Below are positions 48,874 to 60,980 of a stretch of DNA of 64,000 nucleotides, in pieces; position 1 is the stretch's first letter, and the number at the start of each line of letters is the position of its first letter. Location: assembly GCF_002812725.1 (NCBI RefSeq), contig NZ_NMUN01000004.1, positions 1,054,001-1,118,000 of the forward strand, in the 5' to 3' direction. The notes beneath the pieces are model-generated. The model made no database searches. It was not told where the DNA came from and worked only from the letters and a program-made list of their open reading frames with translations. The stretch comes from Microbacterium sp. BR1 (GTDB taxonomy: Bacteria; Actinomycetota; Actinomycetes; Actinomycetales; Microbacteriaceae). The position numbers and the translations under genes are program-made.

Positions 48874-50181
48874 ATGATCGATCCCGTGGAATCCGACGCC
48901 CGCGATGCCGCCACGACACCGCCTGTCCCCCTCCCCTCGCGCCTCGCCGTCGGCGCGCTCGCGTGGCAGAGCGTCTCCGCCGCGTCGCGTGCGGCCGCCC
49001 AGCTCGCCTCGGCCGAGCCGGCATCCCTCGATCCCGCACGTATCGCGGTGGCCTACTCCAGCGAGCGCCACATCCTCCTCGATGGCGAATCGCCCTCGCC
49101 CTGGGCCCCGCTCTCGGGATTCTTCCGCACATCCGACGGATGGGTACGCACCCACGGCAACTATCCGCACCACGCGGATGCGCTCCGGATGGCTCTCGCT
49201 CTCCCGCGGGACGCGGACCGGGACGCGGTGGCGCGCACCCTCGCGGCGATGCCGGCGGGGGTCGCTGCCGAGGCCATCAGTGCGCGCGGCGGCATCTGCG
49301 TCAGCGTCATGCACGAGAACGCGGACGCGGATGCTCTCCTCGCCGAGCGTCCCGTTGTGCGAGTCGATCGCCTGGGCTCCTCCCCCGCTCGCCCGCGGAC
49401 CTGGGGGCCGACGGCGGCGCCGCTGCACGGCATCCGTGTCCTGGATCTGACGCGCGTGATCGCGGGACCGGTCGCGACCCGAACCCTGGCGCTGCTCGGA
49501 GCCGACGTTCTGCGGATCGATCCGCGCCGGCACCCCGAGTTGCCGATGCAGCACGCGGACACCGGGCATGGCAAGCGGTCGACCGTGCTCGATCTGAGAG
49601 AGCCCGACGATCGGGAGGTCTTCGATCGCCTGCTCGTCGACGCCGACGTGATCGTTCTCGGCTATCGCCCCGCCGGTCTGGCACACCTGGGGCTCGAACC
49701 CGCCGAACTGGCCTCTCGCCATCCCGGAATCATCGTCGCACGGCTGTCGGCATGGGGTTTCGACGCGTCGTCCGCCGACCGCCGTGGATTCGACAGCATC
49801 GTGCAGGCCGCGAGCGGCATCGCCTGGATCGAGTCGCGCGAGGACGGCATCCCCGGGGCCCTCCCCGCACAGGCGCTCGACCACAGCGCCGGGTATCTGC
49901 TCGCCGCCGAGATCATGAGCCTGCTCGAACGTCAATCGCTCGAGGGCGGGTCGTGGCTCGCGGAGACGTCTCTGCGTCGAGTCGCCGCGGAGCTCCTTCG
50001 AATGCCCCGAACGGCCGAGCCGAGCGCCGCCGAGCCCTTCGACCCGGCCCCGCACCTGCAGACCTTCGCCTTCGACGGCGGGATTCTCACGACCGCGGGC
50101 CCCGCGATCGCGTACGAGGGCGGACCGGATGCGTTCGCCCCGCCACGCCCCTGGGGTGCGGACACCCCCGCTTGGCTGTGA
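48874..50181 (+). CDS. Class III CoA-transferase (CaiB/BaiF family)
   Basis: 435 residues. The family part begins near residue 185: GIRVLDLTRVIAGPVATRTLALLGADVLRID, then DTGHGKRSTVLDLREPDD, GFDSIVQAASGIAWIE with the catalytic-type Asp, and ALDHSAGYLLAAEIM. The first 180 residues are a weakly similar second half, an arrangement found in actinobacterial members that carry two partial domains. It would move CoA between carboxylic acids; substrate unknown. A leaderless-type -10 box (TACGAT) precedes the ATG. Confidence 0.85.
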   Translation: MIDPVESDARDAATTPPVPLPSRLAVGALAWQSVSAASRAAAQLASAEPASLDPARIAVAYSSERHILLDGESPSPWAPLSGFFRTSDGWVRTHGNYPHHADALRMALALPRDADRDAVARTLAAMPAGVAAEAISARGGICVSVMHENADADALLAERPVVRVDRLGSSPARPRTWGPTAAPLHGIRVLDLTRVIAGPVATRTLALLGADVLRIDPRRHPELPMQHADTGHGKRSTVLDLREPDDREVFDRLLVDADVIVLGYRPAGLAHLGLEPAELASRHPGIIVARLSAWGFDASSADRRGFDSIVQAASGIAWIESREDGIPGALPAQALDHSAGYLLAAEIMSLLERQSLEGGSWLAETSLRRVAAELLRMPRTAEPSAAEPFDPAPHLQTFAFDGGILTTAGPAIAYEGGPDAFAPPRPWGADTPAWL

Positions 50182-50193
50182 CCCACCCGCCCG

Positions 50194-50251
50194 CGAACGG
50201 ACGCAACATGCCGTTCCATGTCGTTGTGGAACGGCATGTTGCGTCCGTTCG
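50194..50251. repeat. Perfect 25-bp inverted repeat with 8-base loop
   Basis: The arms CGAACGGACGCAACATGCCG... and their exact complement are 25 bases each around TGTCGTTG, between the convergent CoA-transferase and DUF4184 genes. No T-run follows on either side, so it is not a typical intrinsic terminator, though it could stop transcription from both sides. Confidence 0.85.
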
Positions 50252-50298
50252 GTGCAGATCGAAGTCGAAGCGAAGGGAAAATTGGCTCGAAGGTGGCT

Positions 50299-51120
50299 TC
50301 AGAGGCGCCGGGGCATGGGCGTCCGGTGCCACACCTGCAGGACGATCGCGAGTACCAGGGTGAGCCCGCCCCAGATGCCCACGGTCGGCGGAAGCACGAG
50401 GTATGCCAGGTGCTCGACCCCGAAGCCCGGCCGGAGCGGTCCGAAAATCGCCAGCCCGCCGATCCACGCGGTCGTCAGGAACACCGGCAGCGACAGCCAC
50501 CAGGCGACGCGCACGAAGCCCGCGACCCGATCCGGCACGGGTTCGGGCGGACGACGCGCGAGCCACCACACGGCCCACACCCCGATGATCAGCAATCCGA
50601 GCGCCGATGAACCGTACTGCAGCCACTTGTAACCCGCCAACGGGCCCCACTTCTCGGCCAGGGCCGGGAAGGCGAGCAAACCCCACCGGTCGAGGTGCGT
50701 GAACAGGTCCCACGCGATGTGACTCGCGACGCCCAGGCCGAGCGAGAGAGCGAGGAGCAGGATGCTCGCCAGCGAGATCGTGCCCGGCGCAGCGCCGGGT
50801 CGGTGTCGCGCGAACGTCTCACGCGCAGAGGCCCGGGCCCCGACATGCCACCCTGCCGGGAGCCGTTCGGCCAGCGCCCTCGGCACGAGATCGAGCGCGG
50901 CCGGCCGCAGAACACAACGCCAGACGAGCAGCAGCACGAGCGCAACGACAACCGTGACGGGAAGCCACGACCAGGTGTGCGTGACCGAATACCGCAGACC
51001 GAATCCCCGCAGGAAGATCGGCAGGTCCGGCGTCATCGCACCGATCGCGATCGCCGCCGGCACCAGCGGCGTGCGCACGAACGGCAGCGCGACGACCGCG
51101 TGGCTCGGGGTGAACGGCAT
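50299..51120 (-). CDS. DUF4184 membrane protein
   Basis: 273 residues with about six hydrophobic segments. The N-terminus MPFTPSHAVVALPFVRTPLVPAAIAIGAMTPDLPIF and the internal SHIAWDLFTHLDRWG match the DUF4184 pattern, with His/Asp residues that resemble a membrane metal-dependent hydrolase (YdjM-like). Function unknown. Convergent with the CoA-transferase gene across the 58-base hairpin. Confidence 0.8.
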   Translation of the reverse strand: MPFTPSHAVVALPFVRTPLVPAAIAIGAMTPDLPIFLRGFGLRYSVTHTWSWLPVTVVVALVLLLVWRCVLRPAALDLVPRALAERLPAGWHVGARASARETFARHRPGAAPGTISLASILLLALSLGLGVASHIAWDLFTHLDRWGLLAFPALAEKWGPLAGYKWLQYGSSALGLLIIGVWAVWWLARRPPEPVPDRVAGFVRVAWWLSLPVFLTTAWIGGLAIFGPLRPGFGVEHLAYLVLPPTVGIWGGLTLVLAIVLQVWHRTPMPRRL

Positions 51121-51155
51121 CCGGCCGTCAGCTCTCGGTCACTGTTCGGGCGCGA

Positions 51156-52457
51156 TCATCGGACGAAGACGCCCGCCAGGGTCTTCTTGCCGCGACGGAG
51201 CACGGAAACCCCGCCCGGAAGGGCGCCCGACACGACGACGGATTCGTCGGCGACCCGCTCGCCGTCGAGACTGACGCCGCCCTGCGCGATCGCGCGCCGG
51301 GCCTCGGACAGACTCGCCACCAGACCCGTATCGACGAGAGCGCGAACGATGTCGGTCCCCGGTGGCAGCTCGGCGTGCGGCAGCTCGCGCAGGGCGGACT
51401 CGAGCGTCGCCGCATCGAGCGCCATCAGGTCTCCGCCTTGGAAGAGCGCCTCGGATGCCGCGATCACGGCGGCCGTCGCATCCGTTCCGTGCACGAGCGC
51501 GGTGACCTCGAGTGCCAGCCGCTTCTGCGCCTCGCGGCGGAACGGCTCGGTCTCGACGAGCTTCTCGTACCGCTCGATCTCGTCCCGGCCGAGGAAGGTG
51601 AACACCTTCAGCCTGGAGATCACGTCGGCGTCGAGGGTGTTGAGCCAGAACTGGTAGAACGCGTACGGGCTGCACATCTCGGCGTCCAGCCAGATCGCGT
51701 TGCCCTCGCTCTTGCCGAACTTGGTGCCGTCGCTGTTCGTGATCAACGGCGTGCCGAGCGCGTGCACCGAGACACCCTCGACGCGGTGGATCAGATCCAC
51801 GCCGCTCGTGAGGTTGCCCCACTGGTCGCTGCCGCCGGTCTGCAGCACGCAGCCGTACTCGCGGTAGAGCTCGAGGTAGTCCAGTCCCTGAAGGATCTGG
51901 TAGCTGAACTCGGTGTAGCTGATGCCCGCCTCGGAATTCAGCCGGGCGCTCACGGCATCCTTCTTGATCATCGTTCCGACGCGGTAGTGCTTGCCGATCT
52001 CACGCAGGAAGTCGATCGCGCTGAGCGGTGCGGTCCAGTCGAGGTTGTTGACCATCCGCGCGGCGTTGTCGCCGTCGAAGCTCAGGAACCGCTCGACCTG
52101 TGCCCGCAGGCGCTCGACCCATTCGCTCACGGTCTCGCGGGTGTTGATGGTGCGCTCGGCCGTCGGCCGCGGATCACCGATCAGACCCGTCGATCCGCCG
52201 ACCAACCCCAGCGGACGATGCCCCGCGAGCTGCAGTCGACGCATCGTGAGCAGCTGCACGAGGTTGCCGAGGTGCAGGCTCGGCGCCGTCGGGTCGAAGC
52301 CGCAGTAGTACACGATCGGGTCGCCACCGAGCATCTCGCGGAGAGTCTCGGCATCGGTCGAGACGTGGATGAGCCCGCGCCAGACGAGGTCATCCCAGAC
52401 GTTGTCGAAGGCGGGATCGCGCACGGGAGCGGTCGCGGTGAGGGCATCGGATGGCAC
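51156..52457 (-). CDS. tyrS: Tyrosyl-tRNA synthetase
   Basis: 433 residues, class I synthetase. The HIGH-type motif is PSLHLGNLVQ, the KMSKS-type motif KFGKSEGN, and a C-terminal S4 domain ends ALPGGVSVLRRGKKTLAGV. GTG start at 52457 (VPSDALTA) fits the usual length; the frame extends to 52544 with Arg-rich sequence unlike the family. Loads tyrosine onto tRNA-Tyr. Confidence 0.95.
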   Translation of the reverse strand: MPSDALTATAPVRDPAFDNVWDDLVWRGLIHVSTDAETLREMLGGDPIVYYCGFDPTAPSLHLGNLVQLLTMRRLQLAGHRPLGLVGGSTGLIGDPRPTAERTINTRETVSEWVERLRAQVERFLSFDGDNAARMVNNLDWTAPLSAIDFLREIGKHYRVGTMIKKDAVSARLNSEAGISYTEFSYQILQGLDYLELYREYGCVLQTGGSDQWGNLTSGVDLIHRVEGVSVHALGTPLITNSDGTKFGKSEGNAIWLDAEMCSPYAFYQFWLNTLDADVISRLKVFTFLGRDEIERYEKLVETEPFRREAQKRLALEVTALVHGTDATAAVIAASEALFQGGDLMALDAATLESALRELPHAELPPGTDIVRALVDTGLVASLSEARRAIAQGGVSLDGERVADESVVVSGALPGGVSVLRRGKKTLAGVFVR

Positions 52458-52513
52458 GTCTTCGAGGTTATCAGCGGCCCGCCGGACGCCCGGACGGGCG
52501 TGGTCGGCGATGT

Positions 52514-53347
52514 TCACGCGCCGCCGGATCCGAGCACCCACCACACGAGGAAGGCCGCCGCGAGGGCCGTGACCCAGCTGACCATGCTGCCCACGAGGAA
52601 GTACTCGGCGCGGTCGCCGTTCTCGCCATCGCGCGAGATCTCCGGGAATCGCACGATGCCCTTCGCCGCGATGACGGCCGCGAGCAGCGTGTAGGCACCG
52701 GTGAGGGTGAGCGCGAAGACGAGCAGGCGCTCGAGGGGCCCGATCAGTCGGCCGCCCTTGAGCGCCGATGCGCGGGCAGCCGGAGGCGGTGGCGGAAGAG
52801 GCGGTACGGAAACGGGTGCGGCGGGGCCGTGCACGGCGGGGTCGTGTGCTGCACCCGGGACATCCCTCATCGCAGCTTCTTCGGGCGGACGGATGACGCG
52901 CTCGAGCGCGAGAGCGGAGCGCACGATGACGTTGCCCGACTCGAGCAAGAACACGACCGTTCCCACGAGGAGGAGCATGTCAGCGGCGGACAGCGGACCG
53001 AGGGGCGACGCGAGGGGTGGCAATTGGGTGAGCACTCCCCCGCCCCCACCGCCCAGCGGGCCGTCACCGACCAGAATGCCGCCGAAACACACGACGAGCA
53101 GCGCCATCATGGGCCAGGCGCCGGCCCGGCCGCCGCCCGCGTGCGGGACGAGCCACAGCCAGACTCCGGCGGAGACCAGAGCCACGACGATAGCGAGGGG
53201 CGCCGCCGCGCAGACACCGATCGTGATGACGACGAGTCCCACGACCGCGAACCCGATCCAACGGCGGCCAGGCATGGACACGCGCACGAAGGCTCGCACC
53301 AGGTCTGCCGCACCGATCGCGAGCAGCACGAGCCCCGTGAGGGTCAC
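52514..53347 (-). CDS. Membrane protein coupled to the SatD-like regulator
   Basis: 277 residues. Four hydrophobic segments fill the first 150 residues, a proline-rich cytoplasmic stretch (PVSVPPLPPPPPAARA) follows, and two more segments are at the end (LVFALTLTGAYTLLAAVIAA and SMVSWVTALAAAFLVWW). GTG start overlaps the stop of the SatD-type gene (GTGA). No family recognised. The coupling suggests a membrane effector or sensor of the upstream regulator. Confidence 0.8.
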   Translation of the reverse strand: MTLTGLVLLAIGAADLVRAFVRVSMPGRRWIGFAVVGLVVITIGVCAAAPLAIVVALVSAGVWLWLVPHAGGGRAGAWPMMALLVVCFGGILVGDGPLGGGGGGVLTQLPPLASPLGPLSAADMLLLVGTVVFLLESGNVIVRSALALERVIRPPEEAAMRDVPGAAHDPAVHGPAAPVSVPPLPPPPPAARASALKGGRLIGPLERLLVFALTLTGAYTLLAAVIAAKGIVRFPEISRDGENGDRAEYFLVGSMVSWVTALAAAFLVWWVLGSGGA

Positions 53348-53991
53348 GATCCCGCCCGCCGCGTCAGCGCGTGGAAGCCCTCGACGATCGCGGAGGCTCC
53401 GGCCCCCGTGAGCGCCTGAGAGACGGCGGACTGCGTGATGCCCTCGCTCTGGGCGAGGTCCTTCTGCGACCGATCCAGGCAGCGCCCGAGGGTGAGTCGG
53501 CGTGTGCGTTCCGACATCGAGGTGACGATCTGGTCGCGCGCCAGCAGGTACGCGTTGGCGAGCGGCACGGGCATGGACATACCGTCAGTCTCGTCCGCAC
53601 CACCGACAACCCAGGCGCGCGCGCTCGGCGCGGCGCGGCGCTGCTTCGCGTGAACGGTGTCGATGGCCTCGCGCGCCGCCCACCACGCCGGCCCCTCGGG
53701 AATCTCGCCCGCGGCGGATCGGATGGGTGCGAGCGGTCCGATCCCGATGCCGAAGCGGAAAGCCACGGCATCCGGAAGCGTCAACTGCAGCAGCAACGTC
53801 GAGGCCAGCGCGGCATCGAGGGTGTCGTAGACGGCCTGTTGTTCGTCGCCCGCGGTGGGGCGGAAGGGCTGCCGGGCGAGGGGGAAGGCGCGCTCCGTCG
53901 CGGCGATGGCGTCGTCGAGCGTACGTTGAGCGGATTCGCGGTCGTCAAGACGACGAGATCCGATGATGTCAGCGATCACGGCTATGGGCAT
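53344..53991 (-). CDS. SatD-family protein with C-terminal helix-turn-helix
   Basis: 215 residues. The N-terminal region (MPIAVIADIIGSRRLDDRESAQ, then RPTAGDEQQAVYDTLDAALA and FRFGIGIG) matches SatD proteins, named from the Streptococcus mutans sat operon; it resembles a degenerate nucleotide-cyclase-like fold. The C-terminus has an HTH (SQKDLAQSEGITQSAVSQALTGAG). ATG start with a possible leaderless -10 (TATGCT, six bases away) inside the first of two matching palindromes. Most likely an autoregulator; ligand unknown. Confidence 0.82.
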   Translation of the reverse strand: MPIAVIADIIGSRRLDDRESAQRTLDDAIAATERAFPLARQPFRPTAGDEQQAVYDTLDAALASTLLLQLTLPDAVAFRFGIGIGPLAPIRSAAGEIPEGPAWWAAREAIDTVHAKQRRAAPSARAWVVGGADETDGMSMPVPLANAYLLARDQIVTSMSERTRRLTLGRCLDRSQKDLAQSEGITQSAVSQALTGAGASAIVEGFHALTRRAGS

Positions 53992-53994
53992 ACC

Positions 53995-54011
53995 ATAAGC
54001 ATATCGCTTAT
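53995..54011. promoter_or_regulatory. SatD operator 1 (ATAAGC-N5-GCTTAT)
   Basis: A perfect 6-bp inverted repeat three bases before the SatD start, covering its -10-like TATGCT. Unusually AT-rich for this DNA. Confidence 0.65.
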
Positions 54012-54022
54012 TATTCAGGAAT

Positions 54023-54039
54023 ATAAGGTCAACGCTTAT
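54023..54039. promoter_or_regulatory. SatD operator 2 (ATAAGG-N5-GCTTAT)
   Basis: The same layout as operator 1 with one mismatched pair, centres 28 bp apart. On the minus strand it contains TTGACC (54027-54032), a -35-like hexamer. Confidence 0.6.
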
Positions 54040-54101
54040 TTGCGAGCAATATCATCGCGAGCTCGCCGGCCGACACGAGAGGCGGGAACGGTCGCTCGGG
54101 C

Positions 54102-56701
<2,600 letters not shown>

Positions 56702-56714
56702 CGGATGACCTCGC

Positions 56715-57638
56715 TCAGGCCCGCTGCAATAGCCACACCAGCAGAGCCTTCTGCGCGTGGAGCCGGTTCTCGGCCTCGTCCCAGACGACGGACTGCGGGC
56801 CATCGATCACGTTCGCATCGACCTCGTACCCGCGATCGGCGGGCAGGCAGTGGATGAAGATCGCGTCCGGACGCGCGAGCGACATCGTCTCTTCCGTCAC
56901 CTTGTACGCGCCGAGATCACGCAGGCGCGCGATCTTCTCCTCTTCCTTGCCCATCGACACCCAGGTGTCGGTCACGATGATGTCGGCTCCCGCCGCAGCC
57001 TCGAGCGGATCGGTGTGAATCTCGACCGACCCGCCCGTCTGTGCCGCGATGCGGTCGGCGTCGGCGATGACGTCGTCACGGGGCGAGTAGTCCTCGGGCG
57101 CGGCGACGCGAACGTGCATGCCGGCGGTCGCGCACGCGAGCACGTACGAGTGCGCCATGTTGCTCCTGCCGTCACCGAAGAAGGTGAGCGTGAGACCCTT
57201 CAGGTCGCCCTTGTGCTCGCGGATGGTGAGCAGGTCGGCCAGAAGCTGGCAGGGGTGGAAATCGTCCGACAGGGCGTTGACGACCGGCACGCGGGTGTCC
57301 TTCGCCATCTGTTCCAGCCCTGCCTGCGCGTAGGTGCGCCAGACGATCGCGGCGACCTGGCGCTCGAGCACGCGCGCCGTGTCGGCCGGGGTCTCTTTAC
57401 CGCCGAGCTGGCTGCTCGCGGTCGTGATGATCAGCGGCGTTCCGCCGAGATCGGCGATGCCCACGGCGAACGAGACGCGCGTGCGGGTCGAGGACTTGTC
57501 GAAGATCACCGCGACGGTCTGGGGGCCCGCGAGCGGCTTCTGCGCCCAGCGATCCTTCTTCAACTCGATCGCGAGGTCGAGGATCTCGGCCTGCTCGGCC
57601 GCCGTGATGTCGTCATCGCGCAGGAAGTGGCGGGTCAT
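56715..57638 (-). CDS. argF: Ornithine carbamoyltransferase
   Basis: 307 residues. The carbamoyl-phosphate loop SSTRTRVSF near residue 50, HPCQLLADL and the ornithine-side HCLPADRG are all present. Makes citrulline from ornithine and carbamoyl phosphate. Overlaps argD by four bases (ATGA). Confidence 0.96.
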   Translation of the reverse strand: MTRHFLRDDDITAAEQAEILDLAIELKKDRWAQKPLAGPQTVAVIFDKSSTRTRVSFAVGIADLGGTPLIITTASSQLGGKETPADTARVLERQVAAIVWRTYAQAGLEQMAKDTRVPVVNALSDDFHPCQLLADLLTIREHKGDLKGLTLTFFGDGRSNMAHSYVLACATAGMHVRVAAPEDYSPRDDVIADADRIAAQTGGSVEIHTDPLEAAAGADIIVTDTWVSMGKEEEKIARLRDLGAYKVTEETMSLARPDAIFIHCLPADRGYEVDANVIDGPQSVVWDEAENRLHAQKALLVWLLQRA

Positions 57639-58906
57639 GCGGGAACCTCCGTGGGGGTTGTCTCAGGTGCGGGTGCGGGTGCCGATGCGGATGCGGCATC
57701 CGCGGCATCGTCGATCAGAAGGGCGTCGGCCACGGTGGACAACGACGCGGCGAAGAGCTCGAAGAACTCGGCGACCTCGGCGTCGCCGATCGTCAGGGGC
57801 GGCGCGAGCCGGATGGTCTCGTCGTTCGCGGCGTTGACGATCAGGCCGTGCTCCTGTGCGGCCGCGACGACGGCCTTCGCGACCGGATGCGTCAAGGCAA
57901 CGCCGATCAGCAGTCCCTGACCGCGCGTTCCCGCGACGAGCGGGGATCCGAGCGCCGCAATGCCGTCGCGCAGTTCCGGACCGCGCGACGCCGCATTCCC
58001 GACGAGTCCTGCCCCTTCGATCTCGCCGAGCACGGCTCCGGCGACGGCCGTGCCGAGGGCGTTCCCGCCGAAGGTCGAGCCGTGCGTGCCCGGGTAGAAC
58101 AGATCGCTCGCGTCGCCGTACGTGATCAGCGCTCCGATCGGGAAGCCCCCGCCGATCCCCTTCGCGACCGTGATCGCGTCAGGTGTGATGCCCTCGTGCT
58201 GAAAGCCGAACCAGCGCCCGGTGCGTCCCGCACCCGTCTGGATCTCGTCGATGATCAGCAGGGCGCCGTGCTTCTCCGTCAGCTCGCGGGCTGCGCGCAG
58301 GTACCCCTCGGGCAGTTCCACGACGCCGGCCTCGCCCTGGATGGGCTCGACGACGAGGGCCGCGACTCCCCCCGCGGCGAACGCATCCTCGAGCGCCGCT
58401 ACCGTCATGGGCAGATGTTCGACGCCGGGGACCATGGGCAGGAAGTCGGCCTGCATGGCGGGCTTACCCGTCATGGCGAGCGTGCCCATCGTGCGCCCGT
58501 GGAACGCGTTCTCGAGCGTCAGGATGCGCGTCAGCCCGGCCTTCTTGCCGTGCAGGCGGGCGAGCTTGAACGCGGCCTCGTTGGCCTCGGCGCCGGAGTT
58601 GCCGAAATACACGCGTCCCGCCTCACCCGTTCCCGCGAGCCGCTTCAGGCGGGCGGCGAGTTCGAGCTGCGGGGGCGTCGCGAAGTAGTTCGACACGTGC
58701 GCGAGCGTCGCCGCCTGCGTGGTGATCGCCTCGACGAAGACCGGATGCGCGTGCCCGAGCGAATTGACCGCGATACCGGCCAGGAAATCGAGGTAGCGGC
58801 GACCCGAGTCATCCCACAGCGAACACCCCTCGCCGCGGACGAACAGCGCGAGCCGATCGCCGAAGCTGCGCACCAGGTCCTTGCCCGCGTCATCCTGCCA
58901 ACTCAT
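57635..58906 (-). CDS. argD: Acetylornithine aminotransferase
   Basis: 423 residues, class III PLP aminotransferase. [31 protein letters not shown] and the PLP Lys in [12 protein letters not shown] are visible. Start ATG 58906 (MSWQDDAG) overlaps the end of argB. The C-terminal 25 residues are an Ala/Pro-rich tail ([17 protein letters not shown]) beyond the family length. Confidence 0.96.
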   Translation of the reverse strand: MSWQDDAGKDLVRSFGDRLALFVRGEGCSLWDDSGRRYLDFLAGIAVNSLGHAHPVFVEAITTQAATLAHVSNYFATPPQLELAARLKRLAGTGEAGRVYFGNSGAEANEAAFKLARLHGKKAGLTRILTLENAFHGRTMGTLAMTGKPAMQADFLPMVPGVEHLPMTVAALEDAFAAGGVAALVVEPIQGEAGVVELPEGYLRAARELTEKHGALLIIDEIQTGAGRTGRWFGFQHEGITPDAITVAKGIGGGFPIGALITYGDASDLFYPGTHGSTFGGNALGTAVAGAVLGEIEGAGLVGNAASRGPELRDGIAALGSPLVAGTRGQGLLIGVALTHPVAKAVVAAAQEHGLIVNAANDETIRLAPPLTIGDAEVAEFFELFAASLSTVADALLIDDAADAASASAPAPAPETTPTEVPA

Positions 58907-59826
58907 CCCGCCACCACCTCTGTTCCGATTCCTTTGTGTGTGAAGACCTCGACGAGTACCGAGTGCGGCACGCGACCGTCGATGATCGCCGCCGTCCTGA
59001 CGCCGCCCTCGACCGCGTCGAGGCACGCCTGCATCTTGGGGATCATGCCCGACTCGAGGCTCGGCATCATGTCACGCAGTCGCGACGACGTGAGGTGCGA
59101 GACGAGCGAATCGCGGTTCGGCCAGTCGGCGTAGAGTCCGGGCACGTCCGTCAGGACGATGAGCTTGGCCGCGCCGAGAGCCACGGCGAGGGCGGATGCC
59201 GCGGCATCCGCATTCACATTGAGTGACTGGCCGGGGCGGTCGAGGTCGGGGGCGATGCTCGAGACGACGGGGATGCGTCCCGCCTCGAGGTGATCGTGGA
59301 TCGCGGTCGGATCGACCTCGACGACATCGCCGACGTTGCCGAGATCGTGCTCGACGCCCTCGATCGTCACACCGCGGCGGCGTCCGCCGAACAGTCCGGC
59401 GTCCTCGCCGCTCAACCCGCTCGCGAACGGTCCGTGCGCGTTGATGCGTCCGACGAGCTGCGGGTTGATCTGGCCGGTCAGGACCATGCGCACGACCGAG
59501 ATCGCCTCGGTGTTCGTGACGCGGTAGCCGCCCTTGAACTCGCTCGGGATCGCGAGCCGGTCGAGCATTGCCGAGATCTGCGGGCCCCCACCGTGCACGA
59601 CGACCGGCTTCACGCCGACGAAGCGGAGGTAAGCGATGTCCTCGGCGAAGCTCTCCTGCAGCTCTTCCGAGATCATGGCGTTGCCGCCGTACTTGATCAC
59701 GATGATCTGGTCGCGAAAGGTCTTCAGCCACGGCAGCGACTCGATCAGCACGCCGGCCTTGGCTGCCGCCTCTTCCGGACTGGTGTCCTGGATGGCGCTC
59801 TCGGTCGTGTCCGTCGTGTCGGTCAT
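58903..59826 (-). CDS. argB: Acetylglutamate kinase
   Basis: 307 residues of the amino-acid kinase family: [10 protein letters not shown] near residue 43, [21 protein letters not shown] and [15 protein letters not shown]. Phosphorylates N-acetylglutamate; usually the arginine-feedback-controlled step in organisms with the ArgJ cycle. Overlaps argD and argJ by four bases each. Confidence 0.96.
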   Translation of the reverse strand: MTDTTDTTESAIQDTSPEEAAAKAGVLIESLPWLKTFRDQIIVIKYGGNAMISEELQESFAEDIAYLRFVGVKPVVVHGGGPQISAMLDRLAIPSEFKGGYRVTNTEAISVVRMVLTGQINPQLVGRINAHGPFASGLSGEDAGLFGGRRRGVTIEGVEHDLGNVGDVVEVDPTAIHDHLEAGRIPVVSSIAPDLDRPGQSLNVNADAAASALAVALGAAKLIVLTDVPGLYADWPNRDSLVSHLTSSRLRDMMPSLESGMIPKMQACLDAVEGGVRTAAIIDGRVPHSVLVEVFTHKGIGTEVVAG

Positions 59827-60980
59827 GAGGAGTACGCGCTGTTCTCGTGGACGTAGTCGTGCGTCAGATCGTTGGTCCAGATCGTCGCGTGGGCGTCGCC
59901 GACCCGGAGGTCGATGCCGACGTGGGTCGCCCGCGGGGCGAGATCCACCTCTTCGCGCGGGCGGTCGGGGCCGCCCCGCGTGCAGACGCGGACGCCGTTC
60001 ATGCTGACATCGACGTCGTACGGGTCGAACGCGGCATCCGTCGTTCCGATAGCGGCGAGCACACGGCCCCAGTTGGGGTCGTTGCCGAAGATCGCGGCCT
60101 TGAAGAGGTTGTTCCGGGCGACCGACCGGCCGACGGCGACAGCGTCTTCTTCGGATGCCGCGCCGGTGACCTCGATCGTGATGTCGTGGCTCGCGCCCTC
60201 GGCGTCGCCCTGCAGCTGGGTCGCGAGGTTCGTGCACACCTCGCGGAGTGCTGCGCCGAAACCCGCGGGGTCGGGCGTGATGCCCGAGGCGCCGCTGACC
60301 ATGAGCGTGACCTGGTCGTTGGTCGACATGCAGCCGTCCGAATCGAGTCGGTCGAAGCTCACCCGCGTCGCCGCGCGGAGGTGCGCGTCGGCCTGTGCCG
60401 AGGTCAGCACGGCGTCGGTCGTGATGACGACGAGCATCGTCGCGAGTCCGGGCGCGAGCATCCCGGCACCCTTGGCCATGGCGCCGATCGACCATCCGTC
60501 GCCCTGCACCACCGTGCGCTTGGGACGCGAGTCGGTCGTCATGATGGCGAGGGATGCGTCCTCTCCTCCGTCTGCCGTGAGCGCTGCGATCGCCTTCTCG
60601 GTGCCGTCGAGGACCTTGGCGCGGAAGACCTCGTCGCCCGTGCCGATCAGGCCGGTCGAGCAGATCAGGATGTCGCCCGAGCTGACGTCGAGCAGTTCGC
60701 CGGCCTTCTCGGCCGTCTGGTGCGTGGTCTGGAAGCCGAAGCTGCCCGTGAAGCAGTTGGCGCCGCCCGAGTTGAGGACGATCGCCTCGACGACGCCGTC
60801 CTTCACGGCCTGCTCGGACCAGAGGATCGGGTTGGCCTTGGCGCGGTTGCTCGTGAAGACGGCCGCGCCGACCTTGAGGGGTCCGCGGTTGACGACGACC
60901 GCGACATCCGGCTTGCCCGTCGATTTCAGCCCCGCGACGACTCCGGCCGCCTCGAAGCCCTGGGGTGCGGTCACGCTCAC
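59823..60980 (-). CDS. argJ: Bifunctional ornithine acetyltransferase/N-acetylglutamate synthase
   Basis: 385 residues. The self-cleavage site lies at the nucleophile Thr in [15 protein letters not shown] near residue 185, and GDPNWGR-like [14 protein letters not shown] follows. Recycles the acetyl group from acetylornithine to glutamate. Start GTG 60980 (VSVTAPQG) overlaps the stop of argC (GTGA); the frame remains open upstream but within argC. Confidence 0.96.
   Translation of the reverse strand: MSVTAPQGFEAAGVVAGLKSTGKPDVAVVVNRGPLKVGAAVFTSNRAKANPILWSEQAVKDGVVEAIVLNSGGANCFTGSFGFQTTHQTAEKAGELLDVSSGDILICSTGLIGTGDEVFRAKVLDGTEKAIAALTADGGEDASLAIMTTDSRPKRTVVQGDGWSIGAMAKGAGMLAPGLATMLVVITTDAVLTSAQADAHLRAATRVSFDRLDSDGCMSTNDQVTLMVSGASGITPDPAGFGAALREVCTNLATQLQGDAEGASHDITIEVTGAASEEDAVAVGRSVARNNLFKAAIFGNDPNWGRVLAAIGTTDAAFDPYDVDVSMNGVRVCTRGGPDRPREEVDLAPRATHVGIDLRVGDAHATIWTNDLTHDYVHENSAYSS

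Noticed and set aside
53992..54101. The AT-rich patch as foreign DNA or an origin-like region
   Set aside because: Only about 50 bases, fully explained by two palindromes and promoter hexamers; flanking genes have usual base composition.
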